Shown piece after piece: positions 21,091 through 33,361 of a stretch of 64,000 bases of DNA; the first letter of the stretch is position 1; each line of letters begins with the position of its first letter. Both the position numbers and the translations under genes were made by a program. Below the pieces are notes generated by a model, which was given only the letters and a program-made list of their open reading frames with translations, did not search any database and was not told where the DNA came from. The stretch comes from Apiotrichum sp. Y4204. Lineage: Eukaryota > Basidiomycota > Tremellomycetes > Trichosporonales > Trichosporonaceae. The stretch is taken from contig JAMYHL010000004.1 of the NCBI GenBank assembly GCA_025531455.1, positions 186,001-250,000 on the forward strand, written 5' to 3'.

Positions 21091-22429
21091 TGTCGTGTTC
21101 AGTCAGTTGTAGCGGCGCCGCCGTTGTCAGTGTATCCTTATCCCTATCCTATCCCTATTGACGTATGCATCCGGGCTGCCGTGAGTATGAGTATATAATG
21201 AAGGACGATCATGAACGAACGTGCCACGACAATACTGCTGATCACAGCCATGTGCTCCTTGCCATGCGATCTCATATGTTTGGCCACTGGACCCTGACGC
21301 GCGACGCGCCTGACGCCTGATGAACGCCAGAACGCCAGACACAGATACCCATTCCTTTATGTTCCCTGGATTCTCCATCACGCACGGAACGCAACTCGGA
21401 GCGAATCAGCAAATAAACAACCATATCCAGGCGGCAGGCCCCCGCGATCGATCCACGCCAAGAGAAACACTCAATAGCTCGCGGCCCGGGCACAACTGAT
21501 CAACCGCTTCACGCACTGCTTACCGCTTACTCTACGCGCATGAGATGGGTTACCCAGGGCTTGGCGGCGTGCGGCGCGCGGCGCGTCACGCCGTTGTCTT
21601 GTGTCGTGGTTATCGTGGCGGCGCACAGACCGCGTTTATTGAGGGCCATCAGAGTGTAAGGGATTTGGTGTCGGGCATGCTGGCCGGACCAAGCAGCGAG
21701 CAGCCGGCTGGCCGCGACGAGAGCTGGTGATGGATCTCTGCGCCTCTGCTCTCGTGGCCTGTGTCTGCTCGCGTCGCGTGTCGCGGCTGTTGTCGTGTAT
21801 TTTAACGTTTTTTTCTCGCGTTGGATGGTTGATGAGAGACCCAGGGGTGGTGTCCCTGCAGATCACGAGAGCAGCGTGCACGATCTCTCTGTGTGTGTAT
21901 GTGTGTGGATCTGTGTGTGGAATTCTGATTTGTTTGTTTCTACTCTATTCTTCTTGATCGCCCCGCTGATCCCGCTCATCACCATCGCTCATCACCTTCT
22001 CACATCCCTTGTTCTCGTCATCACTACCCATTCTCTCAGTTAACAACAGCTGTTGAACAGTTGATCTCCCGACGCCTGCACGCCTTGGACAGCGACCTGC
22101 GTGACCTGTTCGATACTTCCTTCTACGAGGCGGAGGGTCAAAGTTCGCTTACGAACGAGGGATATATATGTCCAGAAAAGTCACCACCTGGCACCCAACC
22201 ACCCACCTGCATCCCACCACCCCTAGCGGTCGAAAGGCCAGTGCGCATACAAACACAAACAACGCCCTCGTCTTTGCGCGTCGAATCCCCGCATCCCTCG
22301 AACTCGGTCCCCTTTGCCCTCTTTGCCACTGGACGTGTCGCTCGTCGCTCCACGCTTATCCACCCATACCAGCCCTCTCCGTCTTTCTTCCATTCCGAGC
22401 CCCGCACAACTTCCTATCCAATCCCCACG
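21091..22429. other. Intergenic, pyrimidine-rich leader at the right end
   Basis: 1.3 kb without a supported gene. From about 21940 to 22060 and again at 22370-22420 the plus strand is rich in C and T (ctcatcacc, tcttctt), as upstream of other genes here, so the promoter and 5' leader of the next gene probably lie there. A reading frame is open from 22061, but its first ATG is 22430. Confidence 0.55.
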
Positions 22430-25400
22430 ATGGCCCCGTTCGCGATGCGAGACTTTGAGCTCACGGTACACGACAGCGGGGGGCGGTACCCCCTCGCGCT
22501 CGAGCTGGCGCCCGACCTGCCCACCAATCTGATGCGGTACGACTCGCAGCACGACCCATACAGGGATTTTTACAGGGACGAGACAGAAAAGAGCGGAAGG
22601 AGCGAAAGGGCAAAAGGCGCGCCCGTCACTCCCACCACCCAAATTCCCCAAACCACAGAGGCAACACCCAGCTCGAGCTCGTCCCCCGCCATCCGGTGGA
22701 CTCCCACTTCGCACGCACACACGCTCTCCGACTCGGCCGCGAGCCGCTTCACCCCGCCGTCGAGCCAGCGCCGCCTCGCGCGCCTCAAGAACTGGTTCGT
22801 GCCGGAGACCCGGGGACATGCGCGCTCGCGCTCGGCCGATGATGACGGGAGCGGGAGTGCGAGCACGAGCATGAGTACCGGCAACAGTCACGGCATGAGC
22901 GTCGGTACCTCGACAGGCAATCGTTTCCTTGCCTTTTTGGCCCCGGCCCCGCCGTCGCCGCTTGGACCGCCGCCACTGCCCCCCAAGGCCCCTAAACCCT
23001 CATCTGTGGCGTGTGCGCTGCCCGCGACAACAGCGCTCGTGCTTCCTGTTCTTGTACCCCACATTCCGCTCAACGAGGTCGAGAAGCCGCCCATTGCTGA
23101 TCTCCACGCTCCCATCACCGTCTCCGACCAGAAACACCTGCTCGCTCGAGCCAGCGAAGAGGTCCCAGCGCCCCCAGTATACCCAGGAAGCCCAGGATAC
23201 CCGGTACTGGACAACAAGCCTTGCGAGAGTGAGTAATCTCGTCCGTGTCTTGATTCTCCTCTGTCCTTTATCCTTGACCCGCCACCGCGCACGGATCACA
23301 AAGAAGGTGGTCTGCGTGATGGCGCGGATCCTGATATCCTGCGCATATCCTGCAGCCCATCATGGCCATCATGCGCATCATGGACAATGTCGGACAATGC
23401 GAGTGGCACAATGGGATTGGCCCAGGACAATGGTACATTGGGTAACAGTGAACGGTCGCCGTCGGGGATTGAGGGTTCGTGATGGAACCCACACACAATA
23501 AGGGAGCCGTCGAGGGCAGCTCAAGTAGTAACGAGCAGCACGGCTGTGCTTCCTTCCACGACGCACACACTGTGTACTGGAGAGATTTTTGAGCCTCGTG
23601 TCGGTCGTCGTCGCGCTTGTCGCCATCACACGTCACGTCTGTTCCTTCCTCGCTCCATCCATTGCACTGTCTCTCTCTCATCCCTTCTCATCCTACCATC
23701 CCTCACCCCGCTCCATCTCGCACTACTTCGCTGCCTACAGTAGCCACTCCATTCTCCCCTCTCCCTCTATACCCTCCCAGGAGCTGCACAGTGTACAGGA
23801 CTGTGCACCTATTCACCACTCTAGCCATCTCTGCGAATCCCTCTGCTCACCACAGGCCCCACCTCGGTCTGCGATCCAGACTCAGAGCTCCCGACGCCCC
23901 CCATGGAGATGCCCGACACCGTCTTTGCGCATCCCCCACAGTACGCCATGTTGCGTCTTGAGTGAGTGCCTGCGTGTTTGCGCACAGGCCGTTTGGGATG
24001 CTTGGTGCTCGTGTTTGTTTGGTGTTTGTGTGTGTTGTGTTTGGATGTGTCCATCTGTGCGCCGCCTTCCTCCTTCTTCACTGCCACATCATCATTACAC
24101 ACCTCGTCACCACACCGCATGTTCAAGATCCGAGCTGATTCTTATAGGCAGTGGGCGCAGACGCTCAAGGGACAGCGCTTCGAGGAGGAAGAGGGCATGC
24201 TGGGCCCGTACGAGACGAGTGAGTGAGATGGGCAGATCCGATATATCTCGGACTCACATCAGACTCGGTCGTGATGGCGCCGTCGATCAAGTCCATCAAG
24301 TCGGTTGATGTCTCCGAGAAGCGCAAAGAAAAGAAGAAGAAGCGCGGGGACACACCGACCGACTCTGCGAAGACGCACATCACGACGGCTAGCACCAAGG
24401 AGTCGCCAAAGTCCAAGACGGATAAACGATCCGTTACCGAGAGCGCAATGACAGAGACCGACAGTGTGGAGACGCCGGTTTCAAAGGTGAGTTCACACCC
24501 AAGTTGTCATCTGACCGCAGGTCAAGAGTCGTGTCAAGGAGAAGACATCCAAGCACAGCGCGCCGGCCAGCAAGGCCGAATCTAAGGCGTCAAAGGCGCC
24601 ATCGAAAGCGCGTTCTCGCGCAATTCCCGACGACAGTGGTGCGCGCGAGGCGCGTTCGTCCACCCCGTCGCGGCACACGCGCAACCAGTCCATCACACCA
24701 TCTATCCCCTCGCAGTCGGACCAATACGCCAACGGCCAGACCTCGGGCACCAAGCACCAGACGGACCGCACGCAGTCGACCGAGTCGTTTGGCCACATCC
24801 TCCACTCGAACGGCGCACCGGTCCCCGTCAACATACAGACGCAGCCGGGTCTCCTCCCCCGTTCGGCGCCGTCTCGCGGCTTCCACCGCCGGAACAACTC
24901 GAATGGTACCCCACTCAACGACATTGTCGAGCACTCTGAGCCACTCCCTAGTAATCACTCCAATTCCAACTCGCCGTACCAGTATCCGCCCCCACCGACG
25001 ACTGGTGAGGCCGCAAAGTACTACGCCATGGTGGAAAGCGTCCGCGACACTGTCAGTTGCGTGTCACTGGACGACATAACTGACATTCAGCCCACGGACG
25101 AAGCCCAATTTCCGATCTTCTCGTCCGCACCGCCGACAGCACCGCATGTCCCCTCCGTGGCACAGACAGAGTACAATGCCCCGGCAGGGCAGGATGAAAA
25201 CACCATGCCCCCTATGATGCCAGGGCCGCCGTACATTCCCGGCATTACTGGGGAACCGCAGTACGGCCTCAACATCCATTTGAATGATTCCATGCTGCCT
25301 GGCACCACCTACGGTCCCTCGCAGGTCGCTCCGGGTGCTGGTCTTGATCAGACGTTTTCCAGCCAGTACGACCACCAGCAGGCTACCCAATCGTACCTTC

Positions 25401-28270
25401 AGAATGTGCCGCTCATGGCGACATCACCTGCACCTGCGCCTGGAAAGCTGCCGAACGCGATGCCCACGATTGTGAGTGCCGCAGCTATGCCACCGGCATC
25501 TGTCGCTCGCTCGGTCCCAGGGGGATATGCAGGCTCTGTTTCCTCGGACGGCACACCATCGGTCGCCACTCGTTCCGTTGCGCCGACAGTCGCGACCACC
25601 CACGTCCCCCAGATGGTGCAGCATAGCTCTTTCCATGACGAGACGCTCTGCCAGCTTCTAGACGCGTCCCGACTCAACCTCCTGGGTGACGAGGCGAAGA
25701 AGGCACTTATGCGCGCCGCTCGTGCGCGCGTCGTCGAGCTCAAGGACATCCGGGAGAAGACGCGGGAAATGGAAAAGGGCGTCACGCGCACCGAGCCGCT
25801 GGTTATCAAAAAGAAGGAGAAGAAGGACAAGCGGGGGAAGCGCTCTCGCCGCGTCGCGGGTGACGAGTCGGATGAGGATACGGTTAAGGGCGACGACGCG
25901 TCAACCGTTGAAGACGTGAGTCGGAAATCCCGATGGACTGTCTAACTCTCAGCTCATCGAGTCTTTGCTGGAAAAGCAGGACGTCGACCAGGCAACCAGG
26001 GAACATATCTGCAAGGACCCAGGAAACCACTCGCGCTGCCTGTCGTCCGACGACGATCTCGACCACCTCGAGGAGGACCTATACCGCGGTCGCGTTTGTT
26101 CTAGTCCCACTCGCCGTGAGCGCGACCGGGACCGCGACTCGCCCTACGACATGCCACGCGGCATGTACCCCTTCGGCATGGGATATCCCTTCCCGGCGCC
26201 GTACCCCGTCGCGTACCCCATGCCAATGGTGCAGCCGTCGATGCCCTCGCCGATGGCGCAAGGGATGTACCAGGGCTTCCCCCAGCAGCAAGCCGCCCAG
26301 GCTCCTCCGCAGGATATTCCCACGCAGCCTGCACCTCCGCCGCCCGAGGCTCCTGCTGCCGCTCGGTCTGTCGAGCAGCGCAGCATGGCTCCTACAGCCC
26401 CGGTCGCCTCACCTGGGGCTCCCTCAGTGCAGAGCTTTGCGCACACGCACGCTACCGACCCGAACTATCGTGCCGGCGTGCAATCGCGCGACTCGCACGA
26501 GCTGATGGCCGAGGTGCTGAATATCAACTACGCGGGAGTTCCTGTAAAGCAGATTCTCGAGGACTTTATCCGCGAGCGGCATGCAGCAGACCTCAAGGCT
26601 GACCTCAAGGCTGCGACGATCTACACGATCCACACCGCCTCGGACGCCGCTCAGACCACGCCGCCGCAGCCTGACGACACAACACCTGTCGCATCCCGAG
26701 CCGTCTCTCCAGTGCAGTCCCACCGCTCGGCCCGTCATGCGTCGATACCGCCCAGTTCCGCGCAGAGCCGCAAGGCCGTGTCGACTCGCCCACCAAGCTC
26801 GCATCATACCCACCGTGAAGCTGCGCCTTCGACCCGCGCGCCGAGCTCTCGAGCTTCTCAGGTGGCTCCTGAGGAAGTTCATCATGCGGGCGATCTTCCC
26901 TCTCAGCCGGCCTCGCGTCGTCACGCCTCTGCTCCCCCGACGGAGAAGTCGGAAAGCAGCAAGCGGTCCACCACGGTCGACTGGGCATGGGGCCCGGAGA
27001 TCAAGATCCGCGTCCAGCCCCCGACGACGGTCACCAATACAACGAACACACCAGTGATTCCCCCGACAGAGGAGGCGCGCGCAGCTCCACAGCCCCCTAC
27101 GCCTGTTGCTTCGCCACCCGCTTCCGCAGCACATCCACCGGTTCCTCCCCCAGCTACACGGTCGCAGGCATCGAACATTGACTACACCGCAAGTTATCTT
27201 CCCTTTGACGTCGACCGCGACCTGCCTCCCCTCCCCCCGTCGACGTACGCGCCTTCGCACCCCGACACACCCAAGTTTCACCCCGAGTCCATCTCCAGCA
27301 GAGTTTCGACCTCGCCCCGCATGTCGCCTCCGTTCAAGGCCACCCCGTGGGAGCTCGTCACCCACCGCCTGTACAGCTGGGCGCTCGTATGGGAGGACGA
27401 CTACTTCTCCAAGGCGCTTGAGAGCATATCCATTGGGCGACCGGTAGGTGCTGCGTGTTCTGATGAAGCTGACCTGCCAGGTGGATGAGTTCCCGCTCAC
27501 TGTCGTGACCATGATGATTTTCAAGCGGTTAGTCGTAGCCCTCGCTTGTAAACTGACAACAGTATCCTCCAGCTGCGCATGTCGGAAACCCCGCCGCAGC
27601 CGTGCGACAAGCTGTTCGTTCCGCCCAACATTGCCGAGGCCATCAACAAGGCTGTCCATGCCGTAAGCTACCGTATCGTCGCGTAGCTGACATTAAAGAA
27701 GGAGTACGGTACCGCGCAGGCGCTCCTTGAGGCATTGTGGTACGCCTTTGGGCTGACGGAGCCACCTCGTGTGATTATCTCGCTCGTCCGTCATGGTGCT
27801 ATCGTGAGTTATGAGTGCTTTTTGCTTCTAACTCATATCAGAAAAGCGCATGGGTAGCCAACCGCTACGACCTGGTCACGCACCGCTTTGCCACATACAT
27901 AGTGTGCAACAGCATGCCGACGCAGAAGGAGTGGGATGGTCGTAAGTTCGGATCAGTTTCTTCGCCCTGACTTGAACTGACCCCAGGCCCGTTCATGTGG
28001 TGGCATGCGATCCGGCAGGCCTGGCCGACCTACAATATCCCCGACCCGGTCGCACTCACGCAGGTGATCAAGCCCATCACTGTGCCACTCGAGTTCACCG
28101 AGGACATTTCGCTGCGCGCTGCGTCCATCGCGCGCAACCTCCTCCTCGGCATCCGCCCCGAGCACGACCACGACATCCCCAAGCTTCGCAAGCAGACGTG
28201 GAACGAGGTGAACCGCTTGCACACGAAAAAGCGCGCCGGCCGGCTGCTGGTGCAGAAGAACGAGCTCTAA
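22430..28270 (+). CDS. Very large low-complexity protein with an unrecognised C-terminal domain
   Basis: Model exons: 22430-23228, 23856-23961, 24148-24218, 24263-24486, 24521-25915, 25953-27443, 27481-27527, 27563-27662, 27699-27803, 27842-27941 and 27987-28270. They sum to 4722 nt, 1573 residues, all in phase. Most of it is Ser/Pro/Ala/Thr-rich and disordered, with a Lys-rich block (KRKEKKKKRG), a Met/Pro/Tyr-rich segment (FGMGYPFPAPYPVAYPMPM) and another basic block after a predicted helix (EKKDKRGKRSRR). The last ~240 residues are ordered and Trp-rich (TPWELVTHRLYSWALVWEDDYF, LEALWYAFGLTEPPR, PFMWWHAIRQAWPTYNI). I do not recognise this domain. The first intron would be 627 nt, far longer than the rest (34-186), and holds a pyrimidine-rich tract. 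The locus may therefore be two genes: 22430-23236, and one starting at the ATG at 23903. Confidence 0.6.
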
Positions 28271-28468
28271 GTGTTGAGTCTGTTTTGATTTTGGTCCAGT
28301 TCTGTTGTGGTTGCTGTCCTGTGACATACTTCGATGTCCTTGCTCTGCCCCTGTCGATTTCCATAGTGCATGCGATGAATCTAGTTGTGATACAATCAAT
28401 AGCATATAGCGATAGCAATAGGCCCTGCGGGCGCCAAACTGTCCTTGCGTCCTAGCGTCCTAGCGTTT

Positions 28469-31067
28469 TTATCCGATATACGGCGAGTTTCCTTTACTCG
28501 TGCTCCGCTGCGCGAGGCCCAGCTCGCTGAGGCTCACGCGGCTGCTCTGCCGGCTGATACTCCTGTCCTTTGCAGGGGCAAGCGTCGCCCCGCGCCAGTC
28601 GTCATCCTCGCTCTCGGCCTGCGACCCGAACATGGCCATCGGGGGGTCGTTCCACCCGCTGCTCGACGCCGCGCGCTGCGCCGTCGGACGAGCAGGCGCC
28701 CTCAGGCTGCCCATTCCACTTGCGCTCCGGCGCGGCGGGGATGATGCCGAGGACGCAGGGCCCTGCGAGCCCTGCGGCGTGCCGACACGCGTGTCGGCCA
28801 TGCTGAAGCTCCGGGGATATATCGGCGGGGCGGGGAAGCTGCGCCCGCCTGGCGACGGGGGCTGGGACGACCATCCAGCTCCGCCCGAGCTCGAGGAAGT
28901 GAGCGGCATGCTCGAGTTGCGGCCCCCGCGCTCGGCGAGTGTCGGGCGGCGGGGGGTGCCTCCCCACGAGACGTTGCGGCGCAGCGTCTGCGTCACGCGT
29001 CGCCCCCACAGGCGGAGCTTGGAGACGGGGCGCTTCGCCGCCTGTCCTGCCTCCTCGTACGCGTATCCGTCCTTATCCTCCGAGCACGGGAGGCCGAGGC
29101 CGATGCCGAGGAACGGGAGTTTTCTCCGGCGCGGGCGGCGGCGGCGGAACATTGCGACGATAATGGCAAACAGGGCAATACCGATAAGGAGGTATCCGCC
29201 TATCGAGCCTGAGAGGTCGGAGAATTTTGTCGGGATGCGCCCCCAGCTGATCCCGCGCCCGGGGATTGGCGCTACGGCCTTGCTTGCCTCGAGGACGACC
29301 TTGCCCAGCGTCCAGCTGATGGCCGTCTCGTTCACCTCGTCCATGCTCTGGAAGTGGGTCGTCTTGCGGCGGGTGGTGCCCTCCTTGCTGAGCAGACCCT
29401 TTTCACGGGCACGCCGCTCCGCCTCTGCATTCGTCTCCCCCAGCCCGCCACCTGTCAGCGTGTCGTTGCCGCCTTTGTCGACCAGACGCGGGATCCCAAT
29501 GCCCTCGTGCAGCACGTTTGAGATCCACGCGCCCTTGAAGCACTGCATCTTGAGGCGTGAAAGCTCCACCTGGGGTTAAACGTGACGCCCACATGCCACT
29601 CACCTCTGAGCCACGAAACGAGTCTTCCCCCCGGACCTTCTCCTCCACAGAGCTCCACTCCTGTGCGCAAAAGTCGCCCATTGAGCGCTCCCACTCGGCC
29701 CAGTCCCACACGCCTCCGAGACCCAGTACCTGATGTCAGCCCTAGTCGCCCTTCTAGACCTACCTGGTTGGCAGTGTACCAGTACTCGGAGATACCGATG
29801 AAGCCGCGCTGGTCCTTGCGGTGAAAGTCGATGTGGGGTGTCGGGAGACCACCGAACAGGCAGTGCGTCGCGGGACACGGTTCGTCGTGCTTGAGCAGCG
29901 GCTTGAGGGCCGTGAGGCATTGGGAAAAGTTGCCGCTACCCAGAAAGTCGGGGTGCTTGGCTGGGTCCGGACTCGGCATCCGCAGGCCCTGCGGGAGACA
30001 TGCGTCGACGATATGCTCCTCGTCGTCGATGCGGTGTTTTGTTATCACGTCGACGTATCGCTCGCGAACCTGGTTGGTCCCAAAGCCGAGCCACGACGCA
30101 GCGAACACAGGCCACTCGACGAGCTCCCCGGAGAGCAAGCGTAAGGATACACGGGCAAGCTCATCCTGGGGGAAGCGCGAGCGATCCAGTTCGTCTTTCG
30201 ACGGACTAAACGCAAGCTGCGTGCTCGCGCCGCCCATGTCGAGAAAGCCGAATGTCGGTGAATGGTGATTAATGTCCACAGGCGTCAACGCGTCGCTCCC
30301 GCTCCGCTGCGCTGGGTGTGCGACGCTCGGAAGCGGCAGGAGATGGTCGTGCGCCTTCTCCCCCTCCGAATGGGATATTGCCGGCGCGTGCCCAAACCCG
30401 TCCATGAGATAGTTGACCGCCACCCAGCCCCATATCCCCTCCTCTTCGCCAGAGATGATCCGCACGCTGTCTCCACACGGTCCGAGTTCCGATTCGGCGT
30501 CGACGATGAACGGATACTGCTTGCGAAGCGTGTCACAAGTCGCGCGCAGTAAAGACTCCTGGTGCTCTTTCGGCAACAGGCGCATGCCGGCCGTAGCGAG
30601 CACGTACACTGGCGTGTTGTGGTGTTGGCTTGGGGGGATGTGCTCCAGCGCGTGGGCAAGCAGGGGCGCGACATATGCCGGGATATCGTCCGGCGCCATG
30701 GTGGATATTCCTGCGTGTCAGAGGCCACCACATGCTCAGACTCACCAGGCTCGACACGCTTCACCCATTCGTCGCTGTCTATCCCCTTGCCGACACGCAC
30801 AAGGCGGCGGAGCGCGCGCGTCTCCATCTCCTGCGCCGTGGCCTTGACCTTGCCGCGCACATTATCCCACCACCACCAGAGATTCTTCCGCTCCCCCCGC
30901 CCCGTCCCGTCCGCGAGGCCTGCGGCGCGCGCGGCGCGCACCTCGTCGATAATCTCGGCGCGTTCCAAGCCCGGATCCCGCCAACTGTAGATCTGCAGAC
31001 GCGAGCCCGACGAGCCCGCGTCGATGACGAGGGCAAACTGCGTGCCGCGCTGGATGGAGGGTGCCAT
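28469..31067 (-). CDS. Membrane apyrase / nucleoside diphosphatase, GDA1/CD39 family (Ynd1-like)
   Basis: Exons 31067-30746, 30710-29764, 29729-29604 and 29569-28469 give 831 residues. Apyrase-conserved region 1 is DAGSSGSRLQIY (about 16-27). ACR2 contains LATAGMRLL, ACR3 is GEEEGIWGWVAVNY, ACR4 is FLDMGGASTQLAF, and a later ACR has SEYWYTANQV. A single C-terminal transmembrane helix (GGYLLIGIALFAIIVAMF) is followed by a basic RRRRPRRRK stop-transfer and a tail of about 220 residues rich in Ser and Pro. In yeast, Ynd1 and Gda1 hydrolyse GDP and UDP in the Golgi lumen to drive nucleotide-sugar exchange for glycosylation. The long tail and single C-terminal anchor point to a Ynd1-like enzyme. 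It is convergent with the large gene, 198 bp between stops. Confidence 0.9.
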
Positions 31068-32242
31068 TGGGGACGGTCAACGGCACAGGGCGGGGATGGA
31101 ATGGGAGACGTGAGATGATGTGAGATAGATTCGGGATGCAAGGCCGTGATGGGTCGTGGTGTCGTGTCTGGTCGTAAAAGTCGGTGTGTTTCAGCACGAG
31201 AAACAAGACGAGAGATCGAGGGATGGAGGTGGAGAGGCAGCAAGATAAAACGCCGCCACACCGCCAGGGAAGGAGCTCGACGAGAGCACGACGACTATGA
31301 GCCGCGAGGCGCAGGAGTGACGAAAGTTGGCGCCTTTGGCTGGATCCTGCGCCGCGGACGTGATGTGGACACGGGCCGAGGTGTGGAATAAAGTTGGTGC
31401 GCCGAGAAAACCACCTGTCAAAAGGTCGAGTCGCGAAACGAACCGTACAGAGTGGTGTGCAAAGAGGAAAGAAATATGTGTTCGGGTGTAAAGTACAAAG
31501 CAAAGAGCGATGGACGGAGGTGGTTAGGTGTGTGGGTGACACAGGGACGACTGTTGAGCTGTCGGTGGTGTTTGTCCGATGGAGCACCTGAGAACAGCAG
31601 CGGGGTATGGTTTGGCGATCCCAGCGCAGCGTGGGTGACGGCGAGCGCAAGGCAGGATAAAGGGGACTGTCGATGTGGAAGGCGCGGGCCGCGGGTGATG
31701 ACGAGAAGAGAGAACTGGCGATGGCGGCGAGATGAAGACGGGAGAGAGATCTGGAGGATGCGGAGCTGGATGCGGAGGTTGGAGATGCGGAAATGCCCCG
31801 CACACACACCGTCGGAAGCGCTACGTTGTACACTACTACTGGCAACGGGGCTGGGCCCGCCCTAGCGGGCCGCACCACGGTGCTGGCATTTAGCTCAACC
31901 TCTACTTTCCCAACCATGCACATGCACATGCACGCACATGCAGGCAATGGTATGCACTCCCGGCGGGAACATCAGACCAAAATGCATACACAACATGCGT
32001 GCGGCGGAGAGACTATATGGTGAAAGCGCGGGCGGGGATGGCAACGGTGAATGCGTGGGTATGGGAGCATGGGCTACGAGTAGAGGGCGACGCGCCGACT
32101 TGGCGCGAGAGGTAACGATCTATACCTATGTCGACTCTTGGATAGCCTTGGATAGCCTGGATGAAGCGGGTGTCGACCTGTCGAGGCTGTCGCGTTGTCG
32201 CGTTGCTGCCATTGGTAGCATCAACAGCGACCTGTCGGCCAC
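31068..32242. other. Intergenic upstream of the apyrase gene
   Basis: 1.2 kb between the apyrase start and the 3' end of the roadblock gene, both on the minus strand. The minus strand is pyrimidine-rich near 31080-31300 and 31640-31760, consistent with the apyrase promoter and leader. A CATGCA/CACATG run lies at 31915-31945 (catgcacatgcacatgcacgcacatgca). Open frames here look like composition effects. Confidence 0.55.
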
Positions 32243-32715
32243 TTATTGTCCAGGATCCTGGAGCACGACAAGGAGGTATCGCTCGTCTGCACGTCAGCGT
32301 CACCCATTTCGCAAATATCCGTTAAGCCTCGTACCCGGCGTGATGATGAGTTCGTGCCGCTTCGTACGGATACGCATGAGGCGCAGCTCGTCCTGGGATG
32401 GGGTGAGCACACGCCATATTCAGCACTCACGCCAGCCTCGCACGCGCCGACCGCCTGCGTCGTGGCATTCACGACGCTCTCCAGGGCGCCGGCGTACCGC
32501 CGTCCACTCTCGCCCTCGAACACTGTTCCGGTGCTCTGCACGATCCCACTCCCGCTCCCGCCACGCGCGAGGATCATCACGCCCCGCACATTGCGGTACG
32601 CGCTCAGGCGGGTGAGCGTCGCTTCGATCTCGGGCGGGGGCGAGCTGGAGCTGGGCGCCGTCGCCGTGGTGGGTGAGGAGGGCGTGCCGCCGTTCGGGAC
32701 GTCGGCTGTGCTCAT
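32243..32715 (-). CDS. Dynein light chain, roadblock/LC7 type
   Basis: Three exons, 32715-32431, 32392-32335 and 32286-32243, give 128 residues with introns of 38 and 48 nt. After a disordered N-terminus of about 28 residues the LC7 fold follows: EIEATLTRLSAYRNVRGVMI, then a variable Gly/Ser loop, YAGALESVVNATTQAV, DELRLMRIRTKRHELIITP and DERYLLVVLQDPGQ. Order and spacing match DYNLRB proteins, which bind the dynein intermediate chain as a dimer in microtubule-based transport. The insertion around ARGGSGSGIVQSTGTVFEGESG is longer than usual. The short second and third exons were identified from the family ending. Confidence 0.9.
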
Positions 32716-33361
32716 GGTGGGTAAGAGTGAGTGTAAGGGGACTGAGTAACGGTGAGAAACCGAGAGGGTGTTGTTGAGGATCCGAGTCGAGTATTGTTTT
32801 TGTGACGCGACGCCCAATGGCCACTTGTGCAACCCCCACGTCATGGCCTGGCTCTTGTGGCGCGTGGCGGAGCAATGATACATCTATGCATCTAAACCAT
32901 TGGCACATGCAAGCAGCGTGCAGAAGGGATATAACAAAGGAGCACATCTCCTTTTGCATGCATGAATGCCAGAACTGCTGGGGCTCGGGACGCGCCTTCA
33001 GGCTCGCGAGAGGTCCTCCCCTGCAAGCCCCAAATCCAAAAAGTCGTGCTCGCACGCTGAGTCGAACAGCGGTCGGGTCGGAAGTAGGAAAACCACAACG
33101 ACCAGTGATAACCACCTACACTATACGAGCCACATACTTTTGAAAATTGTAGTCATTCCTGAAGCCGTCCGCAACATTAGGCGAGCAAAAACACCTCCAT
33201 CCCTCCGCGCGCCTAGCAGAATTTCCCGAAGTCACATTCTCTTTCGTCCTCTGGAGATTTCGGATCGTCCTTTCTCTTTCGGAGGTGCTCGTCGTCCAAA
33301 AGCCGTCTCTTTTCGCTTCACCACCACCAAAAACACCCTCCTCACCACCATCCCACCCACC
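32716..33361. promoter_or_regulatory. Divergent promoter, dynein light chain / bL12m
   Basis: 646 bp separate the two divergent starts. The plus strand is pyrimidine-rich from about 33220 to 33360 (tctctttcgg, ctcctcaccaccatccc), typical of leaders here. No specific factor site is claimed. Confidence 0.5.

Noticed and set aside
26424..27659. 411-codon minus-strand frame opposite the large protein
   Set aside because: Shadow of the GC-rich plus-strand exon; the plus frame is spliced in phase to conserved-looking exons.
28500..29579. 359-codon plus-strand frame opposite the apyrase tail
   Set aside because: Antisense of a confident apyrase exon with its transmembrane helix.
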